From the NCBI RefSeq assembly GCF_018449525.1, contig NZ_JAAVUS010000003.1, forward strand, positions 1-64,000: DNA of 64,000 nucleotides, given 5' to 3'. This document shows positions 37,021-45,589 of this stretch, one piece after another (the first letter of the stretch is position 1; the number at the start of each line of letters is the position of its first letter). This DNA is from Bradyrhizobium sp. dw_78. GTDB lineage: Bacteria; Pseudomonadota; Alphaproteobacteria; Rhizobiales; Xanthobacteraceae. Position numbers and translations under genes: made by a program. The notes under the pieces are model-generated. The model was given only the letters and a program-made list of their open reading frames with translations, was not told the origin of the DNA and searched no databases.

Positions 37021-37842
37021 TCAGGCCTGCGCCCGGTTGAAGATGATGTCGCGCACCTGATGTTTGATCTCCTGGAAGCGTGGAAGCTTGACGGTGTCGG
37101 CGTTGCGCGGCCGCGGCAGATCGACGGCAATGTCGGTGCGGATCGTGCCCGGCCGTTCCGACATGATCAGCACGCGGTCGCCCAGCAGGATCGCCTCTTC
37201 GATATCATGGGTGATCAATAGCGCGGTGCGGCCGAGCTCCTGCCACAGCCGCGACAGCTCGAGCGACAATTCCTCGCGCGTCAAGGCGTCGAGCGCGCCG
37301 AACGGTTCGTCCAGCAGCAGCAGGCGGGGATCGGACAGCATCGCGCGGCAGAACGCGGCGCGCTGTTTCATGCCGCCCGACAGCATCTGCGGGCGCAGAT
37401 GGGCAAAATCCTTCAAGCCGGTCATTTCCAGGAGCCGCATCGCGCGCTCGCGCGAAATCGCCTTCGGCAGCGCCAGCACGTCGGCCGGCAGCAGCACGTT
37501 CTCCAGCACGGTGATCCAGGGAAACAGCACGTGTTCCTGGAACACGATGCCGACTTCATGCGACGGTCCGTCCAGCGCCGTGCCGTAGCGCTGCATGACG
37601 CCTTCGTTCGGCAGTTCGAGCCCGGCGACGAGACGCAACAGCGTGGACTTGCCGCAGCCGGAGGGGCCGACCACCGAGACAAAGCTGCCGGGCTCGATCC
37701 GCAGATCGACCGGCCCGAGCGCATGCACCGATCCGCCGTCGCGCCCGGCATAGGTTTTGGTCACGCCCTTGAGATCGATCGCCGCAACAACCGCCGCGGA
37801 GGATCGCGGCGGCGCGGAGCCAGGATAGGCGGCCGCGATCAT
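37021..37842 (-). CDS. ABC transporter ATP-binding protein (SsuB/TauB type)
   Basis: The ATG at 37842 gives 273 residues and overlaps the upstream stop as ATGA. Walker A is VGPSGCGKSTLLRL, the Q-loop is FQEHVLFPW, the signature is LSGGMKQRAAFCRAML, Walker B is LLLLDEPFGALD, and the H-loop is LITHDIEEA. The frame stays open far upstream of 37842, but that extension is only the shadow of the binding-protein gene. Confidence 0.94.
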   Translation of the reverse strand: MIAAAYPGSAPPRSSAAVVAAIDLKGVTKTYAGRDGGSVHALGPVDLRIEPGSFVSVVGPSGCGKSTLLRLVAGLELPNEGVMQRYGTALDGPSHEVGIVFQEHVLFPWITVLENVLLPADVLALPKAISRERAMRLLEMTGLKDFAHLRPQMLSGGMKQRAAFCRAMLSDPRLLLLDEPFGALDALTREELSLELSRLWQELGRTALLITHDIEEAILLGDRVLIMSERPGTIRTDIAVDLPRPRNADTVKLPRFQEIKHQVRDIIFNRAQA

Positions 37843-38810
37843 TCGACGAAGCCGGGCGCAAACAGCTCGGCCGGCTTTACCGGGTTCGCCAGGGTGAAAT
37901 TCGCGGAGATCACGTCGACGGTGCCGGCGATGCTGTTCGGATCGATCATGCCGAGCGGCTGGCCCTTTACCTCGGCGAGTTCGCTCACGAGCCTGGTTTC
38001 GCCTTCGATCACCGCGGGCGATAATTCCTTCTGATACTTCGCCATGATCGCGGCGGCTTCGGCCGGATTGGCGAAGGCGTCCTTCATGCCCTTGATGGTG
38101 GCGCGGACGAAGGCGCGGACCTGATCGGGATGCTGCGCGATCATCTCCTCCGAGGCGATGATACCGTTGCCGTAATAGTCCAGGCCGACATCCTTGTAAT
38201 TGATGCGGACGATCTCCTTTGGCGCGGTGGCCGCCGCGATCAGCGGTTCGCCGACCGAGAACTGGCAGATCGCATCGGCGCGGCCGTTCGCCAATAGCGA
38301 CGGCAGCGACGAACCTTCCGCGACCACCCATTTCACCTTGTTCGCATCGATGCCGGCAGCCTTGGCGAACGCCGGAAACAACAGGCGGACCGAACTCGAC
38401 GCGGTGTCGGCGATGGTCTTGCCTTCGAGATCCCTGGGGGAGGCGATGCCGCTACCCTTGATCGCGAAGATCGCCTGCGGCGGCTTCGCATACACGATCG
38501 ACACCAGCTTGACCGGCACGCCGTCATTGCCGCGCGCCAGCACCAGCGAGCCCGCGTCGGCGAATCCGAATGTCGCGATGCCCGCGGCGACTTTCTTGAT
38601 GGCGTCGGCCGAGCCCTGGCCGCGCACGAAGTTCACGTCAAAACCTTCGGCCTTGTAGTAGCCCTTTTCGCGCGCGACGTAGAAATACGCGTGGCGGCCG
38701 TTGAAGCCGAAATCGGTGACGAAGTTGATGTCCGCCGCGGCCGCGGGACGCACGCCGGCGGCTGCCAGCATCGATACGAGAACAACGGCGAGGCGAGCGC
38801 GCAGTTTCAT
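37839..38810 (-). CDS. ABC transporter substrate-binding protein (NMT1/THI5-like)
   Basis: The protein has 323 residues and a cleavable signal peptide ending RPAAAADIN. The NMT1-like core reads YFYVAREKGYYKAEGFDVNF and GLDYYGNGIIA. Relatives bind pyrimidines, thiamine precursors, sulfonates or aromatic acids in the periplasm. It is the first gene of the operon. The divergent FAD monooxygenase suggests that the ligand is an aromatic or heterocyclic compound (inference). Confidence 0.9.
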   Translation of the reverse strand: MKLRARLAVVLVSMLAAAGVRPAAAADINFVTDFGFNGRHAYFYVAREKGYYKAEGFDVNFVRGQGSADAIKKVAAGIATFGFADAGSLVLARGNDGVPVKLVSIVYAKPPQAIFAIKGSGIASPRDLEGKTIADTASSSVRLLFPAFAKAAGIDANKVKWVVAEGSSLPSLLANGRADAICQFSVGEPLIAAATAPKEIVRINYKDVGLDYYGNGIIASEEMIAQHPDQVRAFVRATIKGMKDAFANPAEAAAIMAKYQKELSPAVIEGETRLVSELAEVKGQPLGMIDPNSIAGTVDVISANFTLANPVKPAELFAPGFVE

Positions 38811-39113
38811 GATCCTGCCTTCGAGGGGAATGGATGGGTTGAACGGAATTGGCTTCGGCGCGGTCGGGCCGCACCGCCGATATCATTCGATATCGAACAA
38901 AAACTAGACGTTGACGTAACAAAGATCAACGTGACGGCCGCTCAAAATTTGACGGGGTGGCGCAAAAACAGCGTAAAATATGCACATCTAGCCTGAAAGG
39001 CGAGCACCGGCCGGACTTTGTTGACAGGCGCGCCTCCGCCGTTTTAAGCGAATTCATTCGATAGCGTATGATTTGCCGGAGCGACGTTCGGCGCCGGCGG
39101 ACGGGGTGAACAG
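38811..39113. promoter_or_regulatory. Divergent control region with three repeat signals
   Basis: This 303-base gap holds CGATAT/ATATCG (38878-38883 and 38890-38895) and ACGTTGA/TCAACGT (38908-38914 and 38926-38932). The decamer TCATTCGATA occurs twice in direct orientation (38883-38892 and 39055-39064). A plus-strand TTGACA lies near 39022. These are good candidates for MarR binding; which one is used is unknown. Confidence 0.5.
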
Positions 39114-40244
39114 ATGGATCGAGCGACGCGGATCGCCGTTTTGGGCGCCGGACTGGCGGGCCTTACGGTCGCCGGATTGCTGCAACGCGCGGGTTTTCCG
39201 GTTGCGGTGTATGAGCAGTCGCCGGGCTTCTCGCGCATCGGCGCCGGCATCATTCTCGGCGCCGATGTCGCCAAGGTGCTGCGCCGTCTCGATCTCGAAC
39301 AGGCTTTCGCCACTACCGGCATCCGCCCCGATGCGTTCGTCAGCCGCGCCTGGGACACCGGCGAGACGCTTTACCGGCTGGAGTTCGACGAAGACTGCGA
39401 AACGCGCTTCGGCGGTCCCTTTGTCAACATCCACCGCGCCGATCTGCATCAGCTGTTGCAGCGGCCGCTCCAGCCCGGCACGATCCGTTATGGCCACAAG
39501 CTCGCGGGGATCGGGGAGACGACCAACGGCGTGACGCTGGCATTCGAGAACGGCGCGACGGCGGAGGCCGATATCGCCATTGGCGCCGACGGCATCCGCT
39601 CCAGGGCGCGCGAGATCATCCTGGGCGCCGAAGAGCCGCGCTTCATCGGCCGATCCGCGCCGCGCGCGGTGTTTCCGGCCAATCGCATCAAGGGCGAGCC
39701 GATCGGCGACTGCACCAAATGGTGGGCGGCGGATCGGCACACGCTGGCCTATTACATGACCGCGCGCCGCGACGAGGTCTATGTGATGGCGGCGCTGCCG
39801 GCCGAGCGCTGGGATGGCGACGGTTCGCCGGTGCCCGGCGATCGCGACGAATTCATCGCCGCGTTCGACGGCGCGCATCCCGATCTGATCCGCGCCGTCG
39901 AGGCGGCGGAAGACGTCACGGTATGGCCGATCTTCGATCGCCCGCGCAACGATTGCTGGAGCAAGGGCCGCGTGGTGCTGATGGGCGACGCCTGTCACGC
40001 GGTACGCCCGTTCATGGCCGCCGGCGGCTCGATGGCGATCGAGGACGCCGCCATTCTCAGCCGCTGCATCGCAGGCTTCGCCGATCCGGAGACGGCTTTT
40101 GCGCGCTACGCCGCGATCCGGATTCCCCGCGTCGCTGAGGTGCAGCGGATCTCGATCGACAACAGCTGGATGCATGGCCCGACCAAGACCGACTGGTTCT
40201 TCGGCTATGATCCCTGTCTGGTCCCGCTCGACGCTGCCGCATAA
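39114..40244 (+). CDS. FAD-dependent aromatic monooxygenase (salicylate/6-hydroxynicotinate hydroxylase-like)
   Basis: The protein has 376 residues. The N-terminal dinucleotide fold is IAVLGAGLAGLTVAGLL. The DG motif is IAIGADGIRSRARE, and the second FAD motif is VLMGDACHAVRPFMAAGG. This is the class A flavoprotein hydroxylase pattern: NAD(P)H plus oxygen adds a hydroxyl to an activated ring. Length and motifs fit salicylate- or 6-hydroxynicotinate-type enzymes, but the substrate is not decided. A PuuE-like gene follows nine bases on. Confidence 0.88.
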   Translation: MDRATRIAVLGAGLAGLTVAGLLQRAGFPVAVYEQSPGFSRIGAGIILGADVAKVLRRLDLEQAFATTGIRPDAFVSRAWDTGETLYRLEFDEDCETRFGGPFVNIHRADLHQLLQRPLQPGTIRYGHKLAGIGETTNGVTLAFENGATAEADIAIGADGIRSRAREIILGAEEPRFIGRSAPRAVFPANRIKGEPIGDCTKWWAADRHTLAYYMTARRDEVYVMAALPAERWDGDGSPVPGDRDEFIAAFDGAHPDLIRAVEAAEDVTVWPIFDRPRNDCWSKGRVVLMGDACHAVRPFMAAGGSMAIEDAAILSRCIAGFADPETAFARYAAIRIPRVAEVQRISIDNSWMHGPTKTDWFFGYDPCLVPLDAAA

Positions 40245-40253
40245 GGAGCCGAC

Positions 40254-41204
40254 ATGTCCGATTTCAAAGCCATGCTTCCCGGCGAGATCCGGCCCGATCC
40301 GATGCAGGAGCGCGACCTTATCGGCTACGGCGAAATGCCGCCCGATCCACGCTGGCCGGGCGGGGCGAAGATCGCCGTCAGTTTCAGCCTTAACATCGAG
40401 GGCGGCGGCGAATCCACTTTGGCCAATGGCGACGCGGTGTCCGAAGGGATGCTCAACGACATCGGCGTTCCCGCCAAGAGCGGCGTGCGCGTGCCGCTGG
40501 CGGAATCCGTGTTCGAATATGGCAGCCGGCGCGGGGCCTGGCGCGTGCTCGATATCCTCGACCGGTTTTCCGTTCCGGTCAGCATCCTCGGCGTCGCGCG
40601 CGCGTTGGAGCAGAACCCGATTCTCGCCCGCGCCTGCGTCGAGCGCGGCCACGAGATGGTCAGCCACGGCTATCGCTGGGTCGATTATGGCGACATCGAC
40701 GAGGCGACCGAGCGCGCGCATATCCGCCGGGCCGTCGACACGCTCACGAAACTCACCGGCAGCCGGCCGCGCGGCTGGATGACGGGACGGCCTGGTCCCA
40801 ATACGCGGCGGCTGATCGCCGAGGAGGGCGGCTTTTTCTACGATCGCGATTCACTCGCCGACGAACTGCCGTACTGGATCGCGACCGCGCACGGGCCGCA
40901 TCTGGTCATTCCGTATTCGTATGAGGCCAACGACAACCGTTTCAACGAAAATTCCGGCTTCTCGACCGGCGGGCAGTTCTTCGAATACATGCGCGACGGC
41001 TTCGACCTGTTATACGCCGAAGGCGTCGCAGGATCGCCGAAGCTGCTGTCGATCGGCCTGCATGACCGTCTGATCGGTCGCCCCGGCCGCGCCGGCGGCC
41101 TGATCAAACTGTTGCAGCACATGAAGGGTTTTGACGGCGTCTGGTTTTGTCGTGGCATCGACATCGCGCACCACTGGCGCGCGCATTTTCCGCCAAACGG
41201 CTGA
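40254..41204 (+). CDS. Polysaccharide-deacetylase-fold amidohydrolase (PuuE allantoinase-like)
   Basis: The protein has 316 residues. It has the long-form NodB-like fold of PuuE/cytosolic allantoinases rather than a secreted deacetylase. There is no signal peptide, and an atypical ERGHEMVSHGYRWVDY replaces the usual HTxxH. GWMTGRPGPNTRRL and GLHDRLIGRPGRAGGL are the PuuE-group marks. It likely opens or trims a cyclic amide or N-formyl group. Linkage to the monooxygenase suggests breakdown of an N-heterocycle. Confidence 0.85.
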   Translation: MSDFKAMLPGEIRPDPMQERDLIGYGEMPPDPRWPGGAKIAVSFSLNIEGGGESTLANGDAVSEGMLNDIGVPAKSGVRVPLAESVFEYGSRRGAWRVLDILDRFSVPVSILGVARALEQNPILARACVERGHEMVSHGYRWVDYGDIDEATERAHIRRAVDTLTKLTGSRPRGWMTGRPGPNTRRLIAEEGGFFYDRDSLADELPYWIATAHGPHLVIPYSYEANDNRFNENSGFSTGGQFFEYMRDGFDLLYAEGVAGSPKLLSIGLHDRLIGRPGRAGGLIKLLQHMKGFDGVWFCRGIDIAHHWRAHFPPNG

Positions 41205-41289
41205 TGGCCGCGGTGCGGCCCCGGTCCCTCTGATAACGGTCAGTTAATGTTGTATTGCTACCCGTAATCAACCAGAGAGGGATAAGCGG

Positions 41290-42987
41290 ATGCGCCATCT
41301 CACCGTCTATCAGCGCCTGGCGATGATTATCGCGGTGCTTTCGGTTGTCTTTGTTGCGGTGTCGGCCACTCAGATTCTGGTGTTGCGCAATGCGGTTCTG
41401 GACGAGCGGCGCACCATGATCCGCGACATGGTCGAAGCTGCGGTCAAGGTGTTCGCCTTCTACGACGGCGAGGCAAAGGCCGGCCGGATTGAACCGGATC
41501 GGGCGCGTCAATTGGCGTTTGAATCGGTCGGCGCCATGCGCTGGGGCGAATATGCCGACTATGTCGGCGTCTATGGTGCGGGAAATTCCGACGCCGGCGT
41601 CACCTATGTGCATGCCAATCCGAAATACATCAACGTCAACCGGTGGGACTTCAAGGACGGCCACGGCAAGTTGCTGATCCAGGATATCGTGCAGACCGCC
41701 CGCGCCGGCGGTGGCTATGTCGAATATTTCGCACCGCGCTCCGGCGGCGGCGCCGAACTCCAGAAGCTCTCTTATGTCGGCGCCTTTAGCGCCGGCGACA
41801 AGCTTCTCGCGCTTCAGGCCGGCGCCTATGTCGACGACATCGACGCGGTCGTTCTTTATCGATCGGCCTGGGCTGCGATCATCGGGTTGTGCGGGCTGGC
41901 CATCGCCGGTGTGGCCGCATTCTGGCTCGGTCGCGGCATGGTCAAGCCGCTCGCCAGAACCTGCGAGGTGATGGACGATCTGACCAAAGGCAATTTTGCG
42001 TCCGACGTTCCATTCGTCGACCTGAAGAACGAGATCGGCCGTATGGCGCGAAGCCTCCAGGTCTTCAGGGATCACCTGATCGAGACGGCACGGCTCCGCA
42101 CCGAGCAGGAGGAGATGAAGTCGCGCGCGGTCGAGGACCGCCGCGCCGTTTTGGCCCGCATTGCCGACGAATTCGAACACAGCATCGGCGGGGTGATCCG
42201 GGGGACCGCGGCCGCCGCCGACGAATTGCAGAATTCGGCGTCATCGATGTCCGAGATCGCCGAAGGCACGACAGGCCAAAGCGCGAAGGTCGCTGCCGCC
42301 GCGGAGCAGACGGCATCGAACGTTCAGACCGTCGCGGCCTCGGCGGAGCAGCTGTCGTCCTCGATCAAGGAGATCGCGCGGCAAGTCACCCAGTCGACGT
42401 CGATTGCGCAGAATGCGGTCGAGCAGGCAACGCGAACCGAGTCCATGGTCGAGAAACTGGTGCATTCCACGCAGAAGATCGGCGAGGTCATGACGCTGAT
42501 CCAGACGATCGCGGGACAGACCAACCTGCTCGCCCTCAACGCCACGATCGAGGCCGCCCGCGCCGGCGAGGCCGGCAAAGGATTCGCCGTCGTCGCCAAC
42601 GAGGTCAAAGCTCTGTCGTCGCAGACAGCCAAGGCCACCGACGAAATCGCCAGCCAGATCCAGGCCATCAGCGAGGCGACGGGCTCGACGGTCGACGCCA
42701 TCCGAGAGATCGGCACGACCATCGGGCAAATGAATGAGATAGCCGGCTCGATCGCCGCCGCCGTCGAGGAGCAGGGCGCTGCGACCCAGGAAATCGCCCG
42801 AAGCGTTCAGCAGGCGGCGTCGGGCACGCAGGAGGTCATGCAAACCATTGTGGGCGTTCGCGAAGCCTCGGGCCGGGTTGACGCCGCCGCCACTTCGGTA
42901 TTGTCCGCAGCCGGACAGTTGACCGCTCAATCCGACCGGCTGGAGAGCGAAACCGGCAAGTTCCTGAGCAACATCCGCGCGGCCTAA
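41290..42987 (+). CDS. Methyl-accepting chemotaxis protein with sCache sensor
   Basis: The protein has 565 residues. Membrane segments are at about 9-31 and 197-220. Between them is a single-Cache periplasmic sensor ([20 protein letters not shown]). A HAMP domain follows ([18 protein letters not shown]), then a long cytoplasmic coiled coil. Its hairpin tip is [20 protein letters not shown], the CheA/CheW contact. Cache receptors of this type often sense small organic acids. The gene stands alone. Confidence 0.92.
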   Translation: MRHLTVYQRLAMIIAVLSVVFVAVSATQILVLRNAVLDERRTMIRDMVEAAVKVFAFYDGEAKAGRIEPDRARQLAFESVGAMRWGEYADYVGVYGAGNSDAGVTYVHANPKYINVNRWDFKDGHGKLLIQDIVQTARAGGGYVEYFAPRSGGGAELQKLSYVGAFSAGDKLLALQAGAYVDDIDAVVLYRSAWAAIIGLCGLAIAGVAAFWLGRGMVKPLARTCEVMDDLTKGNFASDVPFVDLKNEIGRMARSLQVFRDHLIETARLRTEQEEMKSRAVEDRRAVLARIADEFEHSIGGVIRGTAAAADELQNSASSMSEIAEGTTGQSAKVAAAAEQTASNVQTVAASAEQLSSSIKEIARQVTQSTSIAQNAVEQATRTESMVEKLVHSTQKIGEVMTLIQTIAGQTNLLALNATIEAARAGEAGKGFAVVANEVKALSSQTAKATDEIASQIQAISEATGSTVDAIREIGTTIGQMNEIAGSIAAAVEEQGAATQEIARSVQQAASGTQEVMQTIVGVREASGRVDAAATSVLSAAGQLTAQSDRLESETGKFLSNIRAA

Positions 42988-43030
42988 GCCGCCTCCAATT
43001 GCAAGCGCTGCGATTCAACGATCAGCGCAC

Positions 43031-43077
43031 TGGCGCACCCGACACGATTCGAACGTGTGACCTTTGCCTTCGGAGGG
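43031..43077 (-). other. 3' fragment of tRNA-Arg(CCG): attachment-site junction of a genomic island
   Basis: On the minus strand these 47 bases match the 3' half of a tRNA-Arg. They run from the anticodon loop (CTCCGAA, anticodon CCG) through the stem and T-arm (ACACGTTCGAATCGTGT) to CGGGTGC, the discriminator G, and encoded CCA. Identity to a tRNA stops at 43077: no D-arm or 5' acceptor follows. An integrase gene begins about 150 bases away, so this is the att junction. The intact tRNA should be at the far island end, beyond this window. Confidence 0.82.
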
Positions 43078-43097
43078 TAAGGGTTGCTGATTTCCTG

Positions 43098-43222
43098 TGC
43101 TTACTCGAAATTTCTCCGAATTGCTTATTGCCCATTTCAGGCTTAAAATTGCCTAAATGAAGGGTAACGGTCGTTTCTTGAGATTTCCTCCATTTTCCAG
43201 CGCTTGCTTACCCTCTGCTTAC
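43098..43222. repeat. TGCTTAC repeats between att and integrase
   Basis: TGCTTAC occurs at 43098, 43205 and 43216. GAGGGTAAG at 43073, at the att edge, is inverted as CTTACCCTC at 43207. Short repeats of this kind flanking an attachment core may be arm-type integrase sites. Confidence 0.35.
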
Positions 43223-43234
43223 CTGAGGAAAAAT

Positions 43235-44506
43235 TTGGCTAAGCTGACCAAAAGAACAGTCGATGCAGCCGAAACATTCGGTGGGGACCTGTTTATCTGG
43301 GACGATGAGCTCCCAGGATTTGGCATGCGGGTCAAGAAAAGCGGGGCCAAGTCCTTCTTAGTACAGTACCGGAACGCCAATGGTCGCAGCCGCCGGCTCA
43401 CGATTGGGCGGTATGGCGTTCTCACGGCTGAGGAGGCTCGCAGAGAGGCGAAGCTAGCCTTAGGGGATGTCGTGCGTGGGGCTGATCCTGCCGAAGCCCG
43501 TAAGCTTGCCCGTGGGGCCATGACGATCAAAGAGCTCGCGCTCGAATACCTCGAAAAGGCGGAGCGCGGCTTGGTATTGACGCGTCGCGGCGACGCCAAG
43601 AGTGACTCGACGCTCTACGTCGACAAAGGGCGCGTCCACCGACACATCATCCCGTTGATCGGGAAGCGAACGGTGAAGGATTTCACGCCGACCGATGCCG
43701 GACGCTTCCAGCGAGACGTCATAAGCGGCAAGTCCGCCGCTGATATCAAGACCAAGGCCCGTGGCCGAGCCATCGTCAAAGGCGGAAAGGGTACGGCAGC
43801 GAGGACCGTTGGTCTGCTAGGCGGGATATTCAGTTACGCTGTCAGCGAGGGATATCGGCCAGATAATCCCATTAGCGGTATGGTACGCCCGAAAGACGGT
43901 AATCGCGAATGGCGATTGGACGACGACGGCTATCGAAAGCTCGGCAAATGCCTAGGGACGGCGGACTCCAACGGAGAACACTGGCAACGGGTCATGGCCA
44001 GCAAAACGGCAGCTTTGACGGGCTGCCGGCTTGATGAGATTGAAGGACTACTTAAGACAGAAGTCGATCCTGCTGGCATGGCGCTTCGCCTTGGCGACAC
44101 TAAGACGGGCAAGAGTATTCGCCCTGTTGGATCGGCTGCCATTGCGATCTTGAAGGAGGCAATGGCGAAGTCCGATTCGAAGTATGTTTTCCCGTCAGTC
44201 ACCAACGACAAGAAGCACCATAATGGTCTGACGCGATGGCTGCAGAAGATATCCGCTAAGGAAGTGCCGGGAATCACAAGCCACGGCCTACGTCATTCTT
44301 ATTCCTCTATCGCCGAGGACCTCGGCTACACCATCCCGACAATCAAAGCACTAATCGGCCATTCTCGAAAATCGTCTGTAACTGAGGGCTACCTCCACAA
44401 AATCGATTCGGCTCTGCTGGCGGCTGCGGACCAGATAGCACGGCATATCGACGACGTAATGAACGGAACGGAAATGACCAAGGTCATTCCATTGCGAAGA
44501 GCCTGA
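43235..44506 (+). CDS. Tyrosine recombinase, DUF4102 phage/island integrase
   Basis: The TTG at 43235 (GAGGAAAAA just upstream) gives a 423-residue protein starting [13 protein letters not shown], as family members do. The frame also opens at an ATG at 43157. The N-terminal DUF4102 arm-binding domain is at about 1-90 ([16 protein letters not shown]). The catalytic residues are Arg265 (GCRLDEIEG), His350 and Arg353 (HGLRHSY), His376 (LIGHSRK) and Tyr386 (EGYLHK), all present. It drives integration into the adjacent tRNA-Arg. Confidence 0.93.
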   Translation: MAKLTKRTVDAAETFGGDLFIWDDELPGFGMRVKKSGAKSFLVQYRNANGRSRRLTIGRYGVLTAEEARREAKLALGDVVRGADPAEARKLARGAMTIKELALEYLEKAERGLVLTRRGDAKSDSTLYVDKGRVHRHIIPLIGKRTVKDFTPTDAGRFQRDVISGKSAADIKTKARGRAIVKGGKGTAARTVGLLGGIFSYAVSEGYRPDNPISGMVRPKDGNREWRLDDDGYRKLGKCLGTADSNGEHWQRVMASKTAALTGCRLDEIEGLLKTEVDPAGMALRLGDTKTGKSIRPVGSAAIAILKEAMAKSDSKYVFPSVTNDKKHHNGLTRWLQKISAKEVPGITSHGLRHSYSSIAEDLGYTIPTIKALIGHSRKSSVTEGYLHKIDSALLAAADQIARHIDDVMNGTEMTKVIPLRRA

Positions 44507-44540
44507 GCATCAGGCGATTGTTCATTTCCGATGAAAACAC

Positions 44541-45224
44541 ATGAAAAAGCCAAAGCAGCTAAAGTCGACTAAGCTTTCGCCAGAGCTTGAGGCTCTTAAG
44601 CAATCACTCCTTCCAAAACCGCCGAGGAACTCCTCAGAGCTTGAAAAGCGCCTTTTTCAAGCCGTTCTCAATAAAATCGAGTGCTCAACTACTGATTCCG
44701 GCGGGCTAGAATTCAACTACAGTAAATTAACGCCGGAGGAATGCTTTGCTATTGGCGTGAGTAATTTCGATCCACCCTCAGTTCAAGAAAAGACGCGAGA
44801 TGTATGGCCCCGTCGTCCGCTGGTTAGTTACGAGGGACGAGCACTTGATGTCGCCCTGCAGCCGACTTCCTCTGATCTAATTGTGGCAGAGAAAAGAGTA
44901 CGTGAGAGGGCTCGTGCAGAAATCCTTTCCAACATCCGCGGCAGGCAATTCCAGGTCGGGCGGACGAAAGGTGCTTTGAGCCCTATCAATAAATTTTTAT
45001 TCCGACTGTATACGGAAACGAGTCCGCATCCGACGCTTGAGCAATTGTGGAAGATGCTCTGTAACATGGTGGAAACGAGAGGCCAGCCTGACGGCGATAT
45101 GGTCACTCTGCAGGAGATTGATGAAGACGTCCTCCGGTACCGTGACAATAAGGGAACAGAAAAAGAGATTAAAAAATCTACAATTCAAAATGCGCTGACG
45201 GGTTTCAAGAAATCTGTGCCCTAG
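44541..45224 (+). CDS. Hypothetical island protein
   Basis: The protein has 227 residues, is basic at both ends, and has no signal peptide or membrane segment. The middle (about 105-135) has a basic helix, EKRVRERARAEILSNIRGRQ. Codon use is less GC-rich than the chromosome to the left. I do not recognise it. It lies between the integrase and the AlpA-like gene, a position often held by accessory or replication-linked genes. Confidence 0.6.
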   Translation: MKKPKQLKSTKLSPELEALKQSLLPKPPRNSSELEKRLFQAVLNKIECSTTDSGGLEFNYSKLTPEECFAIGVSNFDPPSVQEKTRDVWPRRPLVSYEGRALDVALQPTSSDLIVAEKRVRERARAEILSNIRGRQFQVGRTKGALSPINKFLFRLYTETSPHPTLEQLWKMLCNMVETRGQPDGDMVTLQEIDEDVLRYRDNKGTEKEIKKSTIQNALTGFKKSVP

Positions 45225-45319
45225 GGATTCACAGTTTCCGCTAAACCGTGAGTAGTCTCATTTACGTCCTTCGTCATCAATCACCGGAACTATCCGGCAT
45301 TTGACGGAAGGATTAAAGA

Positions 45320-45571
45320 ATGGCCATCACGGATAATGCTGCCCAACCACGCCGGTATCGACGCACAGAAGCCAGTCTTTACCTGAAGACCGTTTGGTCT
45401 ATTGACCGCAAACCTTCGACGCTTGCCAAACTTGCTTGCCTCGGGGGTGGCCCCAAGTTTGAGCACGCGGGCCGCGTTCCGCTTTACCCAGAGCCGGAAC
45501 TCGACGCCTTCGCTCGATCGATCATAGGGCCGCTTAAGTCATCTACCTCGGATTCCGGCAATGCGACGTAA
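45320..45571 (+). CDS. AlpA/excisionase-like small DNA-binding protein
   Basis: The protein has 83 residues. RYRRTEASLYLKTVWSIDRK and STLAKLACLGGGPKF form a winged helix-turn-helix of the MerR/excisionase-like (HTH_17) type. PLYPEPELDAFARS matches the wing and last helix seen in AlpA-like proteins. Such proteins direct excision or switch integrase expression. It stands between the integrase and the RepA-like ATPase. Confidence 0.7.
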   Translation: MAITDNAAQPRRYRRTEASLYLKTVWSIDRKPSTLAKLACLGGGPKFEHAGRVPLYPEPELDAFARSIIGPLKSSTSDSGNAT

Positions 45572-45589
45572 TACGCTGGTCGCCGTTCC

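Noticed and set aside
37843..38331. Upstream extension of the ABC ATPase frame
   Set aside because: It overlaps the binding-protein gene, has an Arg-rich shadow composition, and the ATG at 37842 with ATGA coupling explains the true start.
43020..43100. Complete tRNA-Arg gene
   Set aside because: Only the 3' half from the anticodon loop is present; no D-arm or 5' acceptor pairs, so it was called as an att fragment.
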